Source: Deltaproteobacteria bacterium (GTDB lineage Bacteria > Myxococcota_A > UBA796 > UBA2385). From it: a stretch of 42,789 bases of DNA. The first letter of the stretch is position 1. Each line of letters starts with the position of its first letter. The notes under the pieces were generated by a model. The model was given only the letters and a program-made list of their open reading frames with translations, did not search any database and had not been told where the DNA came from. The position numbers were made by a program, and so were the translations under genes. The stretch is from the NCBI GenBank assembly GCA_016792625.1, contig JAEUKK010000138.1, positions 1-42,789 of the forward strand, read 5' to 3'. Below, piece after piece: positions 1 to 8,182 of the stretch.

Positions 1-150
1 GAGGCGGGTCATGATGTCGATCACCAGGCGGGTCTCCAGAGCCCTCCCGCCAGCTACCGGAGACCACGAGGAGCAGCCGGCGGGTCAGCGCCCGCCAGAC
101 TTTCCGGATCGAAACCGGCCATCTTTTCCGGACTCCACAGAGACGTGTCA
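1..150 (-). mobile_element. Putative terminus of an IS21-like insertion sequence, running off the left edge
   Basis: Read on the minus strand from 150, the sequence begins TGACACGTCT and then carries repeated TCCGGAAA-type motifs (101-108 and 124-132 on the plus strand) separated by a GGCCGG stretch. Multiple short terminal repeats of this kind are known at IS21-family ends. An ATG at 12 (minus strand) opens a frame reading MTRL towards the edge, where istA would be expected. I infer an IS end here, but no transposase sequence is inside the window. The rest of the element, including the other end and any target duplication, cannot be seen. Confidence 0.33.
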
Positions 151-188
151 ATCGTAGTTAACTGCCTCCCAAGGCTCGAGGAGTGGTG

Positions 189-470
189 ATGAAAAATAGG
201 CTCGAAATGGATGACGGCCAGGCCAAGAAACCCAGCCAGGCCGAGATGCGACGCGGCATCGCTGTGGGCCCAAGCATGGGCGAGGTGAGCTCAGTCGCGT
301 ACTGGTATCGGTCCAACCATTTCAAGAACGAGGATGAAGCCCGCGGAGCCTTTCGTCTTGCGTATCAGCAGGGCCTGGATGGTATGGGTGTTGGCATCGC
401 TGAGTGGATGGGACTGACAGGTGAGGAATACCACGCATGGATGAGCAGTGATGCTCTGCCCAAGTGTTGA
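189..470 (+). CDS. Small hypothetical protein (93 aa)
   Basis: I do not recognise the family. The product is a soluble, mixed-charge protein with an aromatic central stretch (AYWYRSNHF) and a helical-looking second half (EARGAFRLAYQQGLDG, GIAEWMGLTGEEYHAWM). It has no signal peptide or membrane segment. I chose ATG 189 because a GAGGAG Shine-Dalgarno at 177-182 sits 6 bases upstream; two GTG codons at 183 and 186 are less well placed. Codon use is clearly less GC-biased than in the genes downstream. The gene lies between a putative IS end and an attC-like sequence, which fits recent acquisition. Function unknown. Confidence 0.6.
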   Translation: MKNRLEMDDGQAKKPSQAEMRRGIAVGPSMGEVSSVAYWYRSNHFKNEDEARGAFRLAYQQGLDGMGVGIAEWMGLTGEEYHAWMSSDALPKC

Positions 471-616
471 AACAGGCGGCGGGCTGCCTTTGGCTGTGAG
501 CGTCTGATCGTATGTTGCGGTCGTCCAATACACTGAGCTGGCGTTCCTTGCACAGGTAGGCGCACAGTTCGCGATGTAGGCGCGACACAATGTACTGTTG
601 GAGCAGGGTGACGAGA

Positions 617-670
617 GCCTAACGATGCGTTGCAGCCGATGGCCCTCGGCCGCCCTTGAGGCCGTTAAGC
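617..670 (+). other. attC-like sequence (integron cassette recombination site relic?)
   Basis: GCCTAAC at 617-623 fits the R'' consensus RYYYAAC, and GTTAAGC at 664-670 fits the R' consensus GTTRRRY. The two are near-complementary. The sequence after R'' (CGTTGCAGCCGA, 628-639) closely resembles the 5' half of many chromosomal integron attC sites. The 3' inner arm (L') is poor, and 54 bp is at or below the usual minimum length, so this could be a decayed site or coincidence. No integrase gene is visible. The remainder of 471-740 holds no gene that I can support. Confidence 0.28.
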
Positions 671-740
671 CTCGCAGGCCCAGCGCGCGGCGAGCAGCCC
701 CCGCCGCGCCTGGCGCTGACAGCCGCAAGGAGAGAACAAG

Positions 741-1091
741 GTGCTGCTGACGCTGATCCCCAAGGTCTTCTACGCGGACATCCAGGTTGGCCTGGACCTC
801 TTCGTCCGGGGGCTCGGCTTTGAGCTCCTTTATCAAGACCCCTCCATCTCCGTGCTCGGACGAGACGGCGCGAAGGTGTACTTGATGGAGAACGCCGCGA
901 TGGCGGCGCTTGATCGGCCGGAGCTCGCGATCGAGACGGACGACATCGAGCAGATCTACGCCGAGGTCCAGGCGAGGGCGCCGGAGCTGCTGCACCCGAA
1001 TGCTGGCGTGGTGCGCCTGCGGCCCTGGGGCGCCAAAGAGTTCGCCGTGCTGGACGCAACGACGGTCTGCGTTGTGTTTCGGCAGTGGTAG
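741..1091 (+). CDS. Glyoxalase/bleomycin-resistance (VOC) superfamily protein
   Basis: A 116-residue protein, the usual size for a single VOC module. It opens with the beta-alpha-beta pattern LTLIPKVFYADIQVGLDLFV, has a central strand block (ISVLGRDGAKVYLMEN), and ends with the family's typical closing strands (KEFAVLDATTVCVVF). VOC proteins are dimeric metalloenzymes or ligand binders (glyoxalases, dioxygenases, antibiotic-binding proteins). The usual metal-ligand pattern is only partly clear here, so substrate and metal use cannot be assigned. The GTG start at 741 is preceded by AAGGAGAG at 727-734. It stands alone, with an attC-like sequence 70 bases upstream. Confidence 0.75.
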   Translation: MLLTLIPKVFYADIQVGLDLFVRGLGFELLYQDPSISVLGRDGAKVYLMENAAMAALDRPELAIETDDIEQIYAEVQARAPELLHPNAGVVRLRPWGAKEFAVLDATTVCVVFRQW

Positions 1092-1257
1092 CGGAGGGCG
1101 AAGCGGGGAACCCCCGCGCCCGCCGACCCCGGAGCGCAGCGCGCAGCGCTGGCCGCGCAGCGGCCGAAGCCGGGCGGGCGCCGGGCCCGGCCTTGGCCGG
1201 CACGGCGCCCGGGGCCCCGGCGAGCGCGCAGGGGGGCGTCGGCGCCCAGAGGTGCGG

Positions 1258-1719
1258 TCAGCGGCCTCCGCGGCCCCGCCCCCGCCCGTGGTCTTCGTCA
1301 TCGTGGCCGCGCCCCCGGCCGTGGTGGTCGTCATCGTGGCCGCGCCCCCGGCCGTGGTGGTCGTCATCGTGGCCGCGGCCGCGCCCGCGCCCGCCGCGGT
1401 GATCGTCGTGGTGATCGTCGTGGTGGTCGTCGCGCCCGTGGCCCCGGTGGTCGGCGTCGTGGCCGCGCCCCTGCCCGTGGGCGTGGCCCTGGCCGCGCGC
1501 GTGGCCCTGGCCGTGGTGGTGGCGGCAGCCGCCCGCGTCGTCGTCGCCGCGCCCCTCGTCTTGGGCGCCGCCCGCGCCCGGGTCGACCAGCGGGCCCCCC
1601 TCGTCGGCCGCGGCGTCTTCGGCGGGCAGCTCGACGAGGCGGCCGCCGGCCTGGGCCGCCGCGGGCAGGGCCAGCGCGGCGAAAACGAGGGCGAAGATCG
1701 TCGAAGACAGCGTGCGCAT
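1258..1719 (-). CDS. Secreted His/Asp/Gly/Arg-rich repeat protein
   Basis: A 153-residue protein with a clear Sec signal peptide (MRTLSSTIFALVFAALALPAAAQA), then an acidic linker (residues ~25-60), then a low-complexity tail of His, Asp, Gly and Arg. The tail includes HHHGQGHARGQGHAHGQG and three 11-residue copies of GRGRGHDDDHH, encoded by a 33-bp tandem repeat. It has no cysteine pairs or known domain. The His/Asp content suggests binding of divalent metal (Zn, Cu, Ni) in the periplasm or outside the cell; this is inference from composition only. I chose ATG 1719 because GGGAG lies just upstream; a GTG at 1725 is the alternative. It is not clustered with a transporter. Confidence 0.6.
   Translation of the reverse strand: MRTLSSTIFALVFAALALPAAAQAGGRLVELPAEDAAADEGGPLVDPGAGGAQDEGRGDDDAGGCRHHHGQGHARGQGHAHGQGRGHDADHRGHGRDDHHDDHHDDHRGGRGRGRGHDDDHHGRGRGHDDDHHGRGRGHDDEDHGRGRGRGGR
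1285..1383 (-). repeat. 33-bp tandem repeat, three copies
   Basis: Units at 1285-1317, 1318-1350 and 1351-1383 are nearly identical and keep the frame of the secreted His/Asp-rich protein, each adding 11 residues (GRGRGHDDDHH). The first unit differs by a few bases. Confidence 0.85.
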
Positions 1720-1877
1720 GGTCACTCCCGCCCGCTGGGTGCTTTTCTTGCCGCGGGCGCGGCCGCGACGGGGCTGGCGGCCCGCGCTTCAGCCCCGCGG
1801 CCCGCCTGCTGGCCCGGTGAAAGGGGCTGTAAGGCCCGCGGACCGGAATTTCGCGGTCGGTGGCATAGGCTCGCGGC

Positions 1878-2960
1878 ATGCGGCGCAGCCTCTCCATCCT
1901 GGCCCTCTCGCTCATCACCGCCACCGCGGCGCTGGGCCTCGGCGCGGCTGAGCGGCGCGGCGCCCGCACCGCCCCGGTGGGCTGGGATCCGGGCTTGGCC
2001 CAGCCCTTGGCCGCCGACGACCGCCTCGCCGCCGCCACGGCCCTGCCGGTCGGCGACGCGCGCGGCCCCGAAGACCTCGCGCCGCTGCCCGACGGCCGCC
2101 TCGCGGTGGGGGTGGCCGACGGCCGGCTGCTCGCCCTCGACCCGACCGGCGCCGCCCCGCCCGCCCTGCTCACCCGCACCGGCGGGCGGCCGCTGGGCCT
2201 CGCCGCCGCGCCCGACGGCGGGCTGTTCATCTGTGACGCCAGCGAGGGACTTTTGCGCTGGTCGGCCGACGAGGGCCTGCGCCCCCTGGCCACCGCCGCC
2301 GACGGCCTGCCCTTCGGCTTCACCAACGCGGTCGACGTGGCCCCCGACGGCACGGTCTACTTCACCGATGCGAGCTGGCGCTACGGCTTTGACGACCTGG
2401 TCGTCGATCTGCTCGATGGGCGACCACGGGGGCGCCTGCTCACCTACGACCCGACCACCCGCGAGACCCGCACGCTTGAGGCCGAGCTCGGCTTCGCCAA
2501 CGGCGTGGCGGTCGATCCGAGCGGCGACTTTGTGCTCGTGGCCGAGACCTGGCGCTACCGCGTGCTGCGCCGCTGGCTGCGCGGCCCCAAGGCGGGCGCG
2601 GCTGAGGTCTTCATCGACGGCCTGCCCGGCTTCCCCGACGGCATCTCGGCCGCGCCGGCCGGCGGCCGCGCCCGCTTCTGGCTCTCGGTCTTCTCGCCCC
2701 GCAGCGCGCTGGGCGATTTTGTCGCGCCCCGGCCGGGCCTGCGGCGGGTGCTGCTCGGCCTGCCCCGCGCGCTCTGGCCCCTGCCCGCGCGGGCGGGCAT
2801 CGTGCTCGGCCTCGACGAAGAGGGCGCGGTGGTCGATGTGCTGCGCGATGCGTCCGGTCGGCAGGTCGCCGGGGTCACCAGCGCGCGGCAGGTCGGCGAT
2901 CAGCTCTACCTCGGCAACCTCGACGCCCCGCACCTCAGCCGGCTGCCCGCCCCGCGCTGA
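1878..2960 (+). CDS. Strictosidine synthase-like / SMP-30-type beta-propeller protein, membrane-anchored or exported
   Basis: A 360-residue protein beginning with a hydrophobic signal or anchor (MRRSLSILALSLITATAALG). It then shows repeated propeller blades (EDLAPLPDGRLAVG, PLGLAAAPDGGLFICD, NAVDVAPDGTVYFTD, GFANGVAVDPSGDFVLVAE). The stretch ETWRYRVLRRWLRGPKAG followed by FIDGLPGFPDGI is the signature region of the strictosidine synthase/APMAP branch of six-bladed N6P propellers. Bacterial members are thought to be lactonase or arylesterase-like hydrolases using a bound Ca2+; the true substrate is unknown. The gene converges on the sulfatase with a 15-base gap. Confidence 0.8.
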   Translation: MRRSLSILALSLITATAALGLGAAERRGARTAPVGWDPGLAQPLAADDRLAAATALPVGDARGPEDLAPLPDGRLAVGVADGRLLALDPTGAAPPALLTRTGGRPLGLAAAPDGGLFICDASEGLLRWSADEGLRPLATAADGLPFGFTNAVDVAPDGTVYFTDASWRYGFDDLVVDLLDGRPRGRLLTYDPTTRETRTLEAELGFANGVAVDPSGDFVLVAETWRYRVLRRWLRGPKAGAAEVFIDGLPGFPDGISAAPAGGRARFWLSVFSPRSALGDFVAPRPGLRRVLLGLPRALWPLPARAGIVLGLDEEGAVVDVLRDASGRQVAGVTSARQVGDQLYLGNLDAPHLSRLPAPR

Positions 2961-2975
2961 TCGGCGGGGGGTCGC

Positions 2976-5207
2976 TCAGGGCGCGGCCGGCTTGGGCGCG
3001 CAGCGCTCGCGGGCCGCACGCACCTCGGGGTGGGCCGCCCCGCCCCGCCGCGCGACGTTCTCGAGGTAGGGCAGGGCCTCGCGGCAGCGGTCGGCCTTGG
3101 CCAACATGACGCCGGCCATGCCCCAGGGCCGCAGGTCGCCGTCCATCGTGCGGGTGGCGGCCTCGTAGTGCCGCAGCGCCGCGTCAATGTCGCCCGCCTT
3201 CTCGGCGGCGAGGCCCAGCCAGAGGTCGACGTCGGTGGCCTTGGTGCCCACGGCGCGGGCGTGCTGCAGGTGCACGATGGCCGCGCGCGGATCTCCGCCT
3301 TGGACCTCGGCGATGCCGAGCAGGTAGCGCAGGTTCGGGTCGTCGGGCGCCATCTCCACCCCGCGGCCGGCCACCGCGCGCACCGCGGCGGTGTCGTCGC
3401 GCTCGACGTGCACCGCGACCGCCAGCCGGTAGCCCCGCGGATCGGTCGGGTTGAGCGCCATCATGCGGCCCGCCCAGGCCAGGGCGGGCTCCCAGTCGCG
3501 GGCGAGGTGGGCCAGCGCCGCCGCGTTGTTCAGCGCGGTCATGTGGTCGGGCCAGCGGCCGAGCAGCTCGTCGAGCACCCGGCGGGCCTCGGGCAGCCGC
3601 CCCTGCTCGAGCGCGGCGCGGGAGAGCGCGAGGCGGGCGTCGACCAGGCCGGGCCGGGCGGCGATCAGCGCGCGCAGGGCCTCGGCCCGGGCGCTGGCGT
3701 CGACCATCGCCTCGGCCGCGGCGACCTGCTGCAGCGCTTCGACGAGCTGGCGCGGATCTTCACCGCTGACCGCGCCCGGCGGGGGCGGCGCGCTGAGGTA
3801 GCCCAGCGCCGAGAGGCGGGCCGCGGTGGCCGCGTCGAGCTGCCCGGGCAGGGGCAGGGGCGCGGCGCGGTGGGGGGCCAAGGCGGCGGTCAGGGCCGCC
3901 GGGGCGTCGGCGGCGGTCGCGCAGCCGGGGTCGCTCACCCAGGCGCAGCCCTGGTCGTAGACCCCCGAGAGGAGCCGGTGCGCGTCATCTTGGGCCATCC
4001 ACAGCGGCGCGGCCCCGAGGTGGAGCAGGGGGTAGAGGGTCTCGGCCACCACCGGTCGGGCCCGGAGCGCGGCGCGGGTCTGGTCGGCCCCCGGCCCGCC
4101 GGCGAGCAGCGGGCTCAGGTCGAGGCCCTCGGTGGCGAAGGGCACGCCGGCGAGGCCGGCCAGGGTGGCGGCGACGTCGAGGCCGCTGACCGGCAGCTCT
4201 TCGACCGCGGCGGCGGTGGGCGCGTCGGGCACCGGCTCCAGATCCATGGCCGCGTCGGCGCCGGGCGGGCGCCCGACCGTGGGCAGGCCGGGGCGCGGCG
4301 GCGGCGCGACCGGCGGGCCGCTGATGCCGCCGGGGGGCCGCAGCAGCATGGGCACGCGGGTGATCGCCCGCCCGAGCAGCAGGCCGTGGTGGCGCTCGCC
4401 CTCAGACCACAGCCCCTCGCCGTGATCGGCGGTCAGCAGCACCGCCGCGTCGGGGCCGACCGCCCGCAGCAGGCGCTCGAGGCGGGCGTCGGCCCGGCTC
4501 ACGTCGGCCCGGTAGGGGTCGCCCGGCGCGCTCGGCCAGGGGGCGTGGGGCTCAAAAAGGTGCACCCACAAGAAGCGCGGGGCGGCGGGCACGCCCGGGC
4601 TCGGGGCGCGGCCGGCGGCCTCCCACCAGGCGACGGCGGCGTTGACCACCTCGGCGGCAGGCAGCTCGAGCTCGCCGGCGTGGCCCGCCCGCGCGACCTC
4701 TTCGGGGTGGAAAGGAGAGCGGTAGACGTCAAAGCCGCGGTCGAGGCCCCAGGCGGCGTCGAGCACCCAGGCGCTGACGAAGGCCCCGGTCTGGTAGCCG
4801 CCGCCCTTGAGCGCCGCGGCCAGGGTGGGCACCTGGTCGCCGAGGGGAACGGCGCCGTTGTCGCGCAGGCCGTGGGTCGAGGGCGCCCGGCCGGTGAGCA
4901 GGGTGGCGTGGCTGGGCAAGGTCAGGGGCGCGACCGCGTGGGCCTCGCGAAAGAGCAGCGAGCGGCGGGCCAGGGCGTCGAGCTGCGGGGTGGCGGCCAG
5001 CGGGTCACCATAGGCCCCGACCCGATCGGCCCGCAGCGTGTCGATGGTGATGAGGACGACGTCAGGATGGTTGCTCTCGACGACCGGGCTCGTCGGCGCG
5101 GCGGGTGGAGGGGCCGCAGGCTCGCCCGCGCAGGCGAGCAGCAGGGCCGCGCCCAGCGCCCAACGGCCCTGCCTGCTCTGCCCGCCCGCTGACCCTGTGT
5201 CGCGCAT
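2976..5207 (-). CDS. Sulfatase-family lipoprotein with C-terminal TPR repeats
   Basis: A 743-residue protein. Residues 1-26 form a lipoprotein signal with lipobox LLAC. The alkaline-phosphatase/sulfatase fold follows: DVVLITIDTLRADRVGAYG near residue 49, TLPSHATLLTGRAPSTHG from residue 96, and a second metal site with LLTADHGEGLWSEGERHHG. The position normally held by the formylglycine precursor Cys or Ser is Thr96, as in LtaS-type phosphotransferases, so this may be a phosphodiesterase or transferase rather than a formylglycine-dependent sulfatase. From about residue 500 to the end there are several TPR-like helical pairs (for example GRWPDHMTALNNAAALAHLARDW). It is divergent from selD, with 101 bases between them. 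The substrate is unknown. Confidence 0.85.
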   Translation of the reverse strand: MRDTGSAGGQSRQGRWALGAALLLACAGEPAAPPPAAPTSPVVESNHPDVVLITIDTLRADRVGAYGDPLAATPQLDALARRSLLFREAHAVAPLTLPSHATLLTGRAPSTHGLRDNGAVPLGDQVPTLAAALKGGGYQTGAFVSAWVLDAAWGLDRGFDVYRSPFHPEEVARAGHAGELELPAAEVVNAAVAWWEAAGRAPSPGVPAAPRFLWVHLFEPHAPWPSAPGDPYRADVSRADARLERLLRAVGPDAAVLLTADHGEGLWSEGERHHGLLLGRAITRVPMLLRPPGGISGPPVAPPPRPGLPTVGRPPGADAAMDLEPVPDAPTAAAVEELPVSGLDVAATLAGLAGVPFATEGLDLSPLLAGGPGADQTRAALRARPVVAETLYPLLHLGAAPLWMAQDDAHRLLSGVYDQGCAWVSDPGCATAADAPAALTAALAPHRAAPLPLPGQLDAATAARLSALGYLSAPPPPGAVSGEDPRQLVEALQQVAAAEAMVDASARAEALRALIAARPGLVDARLALSRAALEQGRLPEARRVLDELLGRWPDHMTALNNAAALAHLARDWEPALAWAGRMMALNPTDPRGYRLAVAVHVERDDTAAVRAVAGRGVEMAPDDPNLRYLLGIAEVQGGDPRAAIVHLQHARAVGTKATDVDLWLGLAAEKAGDIDAALRHYEAATRTMDGDLRPWGMAGVMLAKADRCREALPYLENVARRGGAAHPEVRAARERCAPKPAAP

Positions 5208-5308
5208 CGCCGCCTCCGCCGGCGGGGCCTATCGCCGCGCCGCCGCAGACCGGGCGCCGCGGGGGTGCCGGTTAGGGCGCGGGCGCACCCTCCCGCTTGG
5301 AGCCGCCG

Positions 5309-6361
5309 ATGTCCGCCGAGACCCCCCTCCGCCTGACCAGCCTCGCCCACGGGGGTGGCTGCGGCTGCAAGATCGGCCCCGCCCTGCTCGCCGAGCTGCT
5401 GCGGGGCGCGCCCCGCCCGGCCGGCTTCCCCGATCTGCTGGTGGGCGCTGAGACCAGCGACGACGCGGCGGTCTGGCGCCTCGACGACGAGCGCGGCCTC
5501 GTCTCGACCACCGACTTCTTCACGCCGATCGTCGACGACCCCTTCCACTTCGGGCAGATCGCGGCCACCAACGCGCTGTCTGATGTCTGGGCCATGGGCG
5601 GGCGCCCCATCTTCGCCCTCGCCCTGCTGGGCATGCCCATCCAAAAGCTGCCCCCTGAGGTCATCTCGGCGGTGCTGGCTGGCGGGGCGGCGGCCTGCGC
5701 GGCGGCCGGGGTGCCCATCGCCGGCGGCCACTCGATCGACAGCGCCGAGCCCATCTATGGCCTCGCGGTCAACGGCCTCGTGCCCCTGCGCCACCTGCGC
5801 CGCAACAGCGGGGCCCGGGCCGGCGACCGGCTGGTCTTGGCCAAGCCGCTCGGGGTCGGCGTGCTCAGCGCCGCCTTCAAGAAGGGCCTGCTCGACGCTG
5901 AGGGCTACGGCACCCTGCTGCGCCTGACCACCACGCTCAACGCGGTGGGGGCCACCCTGGCCGCCCAAGACGCCGTGCACGCGATGACCGACGTCACCGG
6001 CTTTGGCCTGCTGGGGCACCTGTCTGAGGTGGCGCGGGGCGCGGGGCGGGCGGTCTGGCTCGACCGGGCCGCGGTGCCCGTGCTGCCCCTGGCCCGCCGG
6101 CTGCGCGCCGAGGGCCTGGTGACCGGCGCCTCGGGGCGCAATTGGCTGGCGGTGGCCCCCTTGGTGTCGGCCGACGTGCCCCCGCTGCCGGCCGAGGAGC
6201 GCGACCTGCTCTGCGACCCCCAGACCGCCGGCCCGCTGCTGATCAGCGTCGGGGCCGAGGGGCTGGCCCAGGCGCTCGACACCCTCGCTGCGGCGGGCTT
6301 CGCCGAAGCCGCCGAGATTGGCGTGGTGGAGGGTGAAGGCGCCGCGCTGCGCTGGAGCTGA
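5309..6361 (+). CDS. selD: Selenide, water dikinase (selenophosphate synthetase)
   Basis: Makes selenophosphate from selenide and ATP, the selenium donor for selenocysteine and 2-selenouridine. The 350-residue length is standard. The N-terminal motif HGGGCGCKIGP places the catalytic Cys at residue 18 (a Cys enzyme, not a selenocysteine form), followed by Cys20 and the essential Lys21. Other family blocks are DDAAVW, STTDFFTPIVDDP, ATNALSDVWAMGG and MTDVTGFGLLGHL. I chose ATG 5309 over the in-frame TTG at 5297 because GGAG lies just upstream. No selA, selB, selU or tRNA-Sec is visible in the window, so its partner pathway must lie elsewhere. It converges on the membrane protein gene at 6395. 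Confidence 0.95.
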   Translation: MSAETPLRLTSLAHGGGCGCKIGPALLAELLRGAPRPAGFPDLLVGAETSDDAAVWRLDDERGLVSTTDFFTPIVDDPFHFGQIAATNALSDVWAMGGRPIFALALLGMPIQKLPPEVISAVLAGGAAACAAAGVPIAGGHSIDSAEPIYGLAVNGLVPLRHLRRNSGARAGDRLVLAKPLGVGVLSAAFKKGLLDAEGYGTLLRLTTTLNAVGATLAAQDAVHAMTDVTGFGLLGHLSEVARGAGRAVWLDRAAVPVLPLARRLRAEGLVTGASGRNWLAVAPLVSADVPPLPAEERDLLCDPQTAGPLLISVGAEGLAQALDTLAAAGFAEAAEIGVVEGEGAALRWS

Positions 6362-6394
6362 GGCGCTGCGGGGGCGGAGCTTGGGTCGCGGCCC

Positions 6395-7993
6395 TCAGCC
6401 CTCGGGCGGCAGGGGGAGGGCCTGGGGCTCGGCCGGGCCGGGCGTGCTGCGCATGGGCACCCCAGGGAGCTGCTGGTTCGGCGCCCCGCTCGGGTTCATG
6501 TCTTGGCCGGGGCTCACCTGGTCCTTCTGGATCAACGTGGCAGGCGTGCTCCACAAGAAGCTGCGGCCGGCCGCCACATCGGCGGCGTGGGCCTCGGCGC
6601 AGCGCTGGTCGTCGGGGCTCGGGGTCTCGCCGGTCATCAGCGCCCGCGGGTACTGCTCGGCGGGGAAGGCGAGCCGCCAGCGGGCGATCGGCGAGAGGTA
6701 GCTCGGGGCCATGCCGAGGATGAGCGCGGCGAAGAGGGCGAAGGCCGCCGGCGCGCGCAGCGGGCGGGGCAGCAGCCCAGACCGGCCGCCCGCCGCGGTG
6801 GCCCAGGCGAGGCCGAGCACCAGGGGCAGGCCCGCCGCGCCCGACATCGAGTAGCGGGGCAGGTGGAAGAGCTCGACCGCGGTCTTGAGCGAGGCGGCGT
6901 GGGCGACCAGCGGCAGCAGGGCGAAGAGCGCCCAGGGCTTGCGGAGGAGGCCGAGCAGCGTGAGCAGCGCGGCCCCCAGCGCCGGCGCCGCCCAGGGGAG
7001 GATCTGCTCGCGCCGGTAGCGCACGTTCTCGGGCAGGGCGTTGACCTCGGGCGGCACCACGGCCATCATCTCGCGGGTCTGGACCAGGGCCTGGGGCAGG
7101 TCGCGCAGGCCGTCGCGGCCCCACCAAAAGTCGCTCTGGGGCGGCGGAGGGGGCGGCGGCGGCGCGCGGAGCTGGTGCAGCGCGACCTGCACGAAGCTCC
7201 AGGTCTGGCGGTCGAGGCCGGTGACCCCCTTGGTCGGGTAGGACGCGGCCACCCGGTAGGACAGCACCAAGGGCAGGGCCAGCGTGGGCAGCCAGAGCAG
7301 GGCCCGGGCCGAGAGCGGCCGCAGCAGGCCGATCGCCGCGACGCCCAGCGCGGCGAGCACCCAGAAGATGGCCCGCACGTCGACCAGCAGGGCGAGGCCG
7401 CAGGCGGCGCCGCAGGCCAAGGCGCTCGCCAGACCCGGGGCGCGCACGCAGAGGGCCGCGCCGGCGCAGGCGGCGGTGGAGAGCGCGACGCCCATCGGGT
7501 AAAATGACGTGGTGCGCGCCATCAACACCAAGGGCGCCACGCTGAGCGCGGCGGTGGCCGCGGCGAGGCCGGCGAGGCGGCCGTGCACCGCCCGACCCCA
7601 GGCGTAGAGGGCGGCGCCGTAGAGCCCCATGGCCAGGGCCGAGCTGAGCGCCAGCCCGCCGATCACGCCGACCTGGGGCATCAGGGCGGCGGGCAGGACC
7701 GCGCCGGCCCAGCCGCGGTGCGGGTTGACGTCGGCCCGGCCGGCGGCGACGGCGAGCACCACGTCGCAGTACTGGTAAAAGTCCGAGCCCGAGAGCGCGA
7801 AGCCCCGCATGAAGTAGCGGGGCATCCACCAAGCGGTGCCAAAGCCGGTGATCAGCGCGGCCAGCGCCCCGAGCAGCAGGTCGAGCGGGCCCAGCGGCGC
7901 CGGCTTGCGCGCCTCGGCGCCCCCGAGCAGGCGCGCCAGCGCGAGGTAGAGCAGCAGCGCGCCGCTCCCGGTGATCCAGCTGCTTGGCCCCAC
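6395..7993 (-). CDS. Polytopic membrane protein, GT-C glycosyltransferase-like
   Basis: A 532-residue protein with about ten hydrophobic helices. The layout (N-terminal helices, an acidic loop after the first ones with GSDFYQYCDVVLAVAAGR, many short helices, then a soluble C-terminal tail of about 90 residues) resembles GT-C fold glycosyltransferases that use polyprenyl-phosphate sugars. I cannot identify the family firmly. A polyproline run (eight Pro, near residues 276-285) lies in an external or cytoplasmic loop and could stall ribosomes without EF-P. The start is GTG 7993, with weak Shine-Dalgarno support. A possible substrate is a lipid-linked sugar; this is inference. Confidence 0.6.
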   Translation of the reverse strand: MGPSSWITGSGALLLYLALARLLGGAEARKPAPLGPLDLLLGALAALITGFGTAWWMPRYFMRGFALSGSDFYQYCDVVLAVAAGRADVNPHRGWAGAVLPAALMPQVGVIGGLALSSALAMGLYGAALYAWGRAVHGRLAGLAAATAALSVAPLVLMARTTSFYPMGVALSTAACAGAALCVRAPGLASALACGAACGLALLVDVRAIFWVLAALGVAAIGLLRPLSARALLWLPTLALPLVLSYRVAASYPTKGVTGLDRQTWSFVQVALHQLRAPPPPPPPPQSDFWWGRDGLRDLPQALVQTREMMAVVPPEVNALPENVRYRREQILPWAAPALGAALLTLLGLLRKPWALFALLPLVAHAASLKTAVELFHLPRYSMSGAAGLPLVLGLAWATAAGGRSGLLPRPLRAPAAFALFAALILGMAPSYLSPIARWRLAFPAEQYPRALMTGETPSPDDQRCAEAHAADVAAGRSFLWSTPATLIQKDQVSPGQDMNPSGAPNQQLPGVPMRSTPGPAEPQALPLPPEG

Positions 7994-8182
7994 GCGCCCC
8001 CCGCGCCCAGCCGCGCCGCGGGCGGGTGCGCCGCGCAGGCTACACCATGCCGGCCGCCGCGCGGGCCGAGGCGCCCTCTCCTCAGGACTGGTGCGCTGGT
8101 GGCACCAACCCGTGCAGATTGGCTCCCCTCACGCTGCAATCGGGCGGTGCTACATCGAGGGGTCACCCGCCTCGGAGCGCCC

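Noticed and set aside
1092..1257. GC-rich palindromic stretch as an RNA gene
   Set aside because: It has no tRNA-like or other known fold signature that I can see; probably only spacer between convergent genes.
910..3069. Long plus-strand open frame overlapping the VOC, His-rich and propeller genes
   Set aside because: It is low-complexity Arg/Pro/Ala sequence out of frame with the recognised proteins and has no motif.
3030..5192. Long plus-strand open frame opposite the sulfatase gene
   Set aside because: It is the shadow of the sulfatase gene; the sulfatase motifs on the minus strand are unmistakable.
5309..6361. SelD as a selenocysteine-containing protein
   Set aside because: The catalytic position is encoded by TGC, not TGA, so this is the Cys form.
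8040..8182. sigma70-like promoter with TACATC upstream of the dioxygenase gene
   Set aside because: A -35 element at a proper distance could not be found, so the match is too weak.
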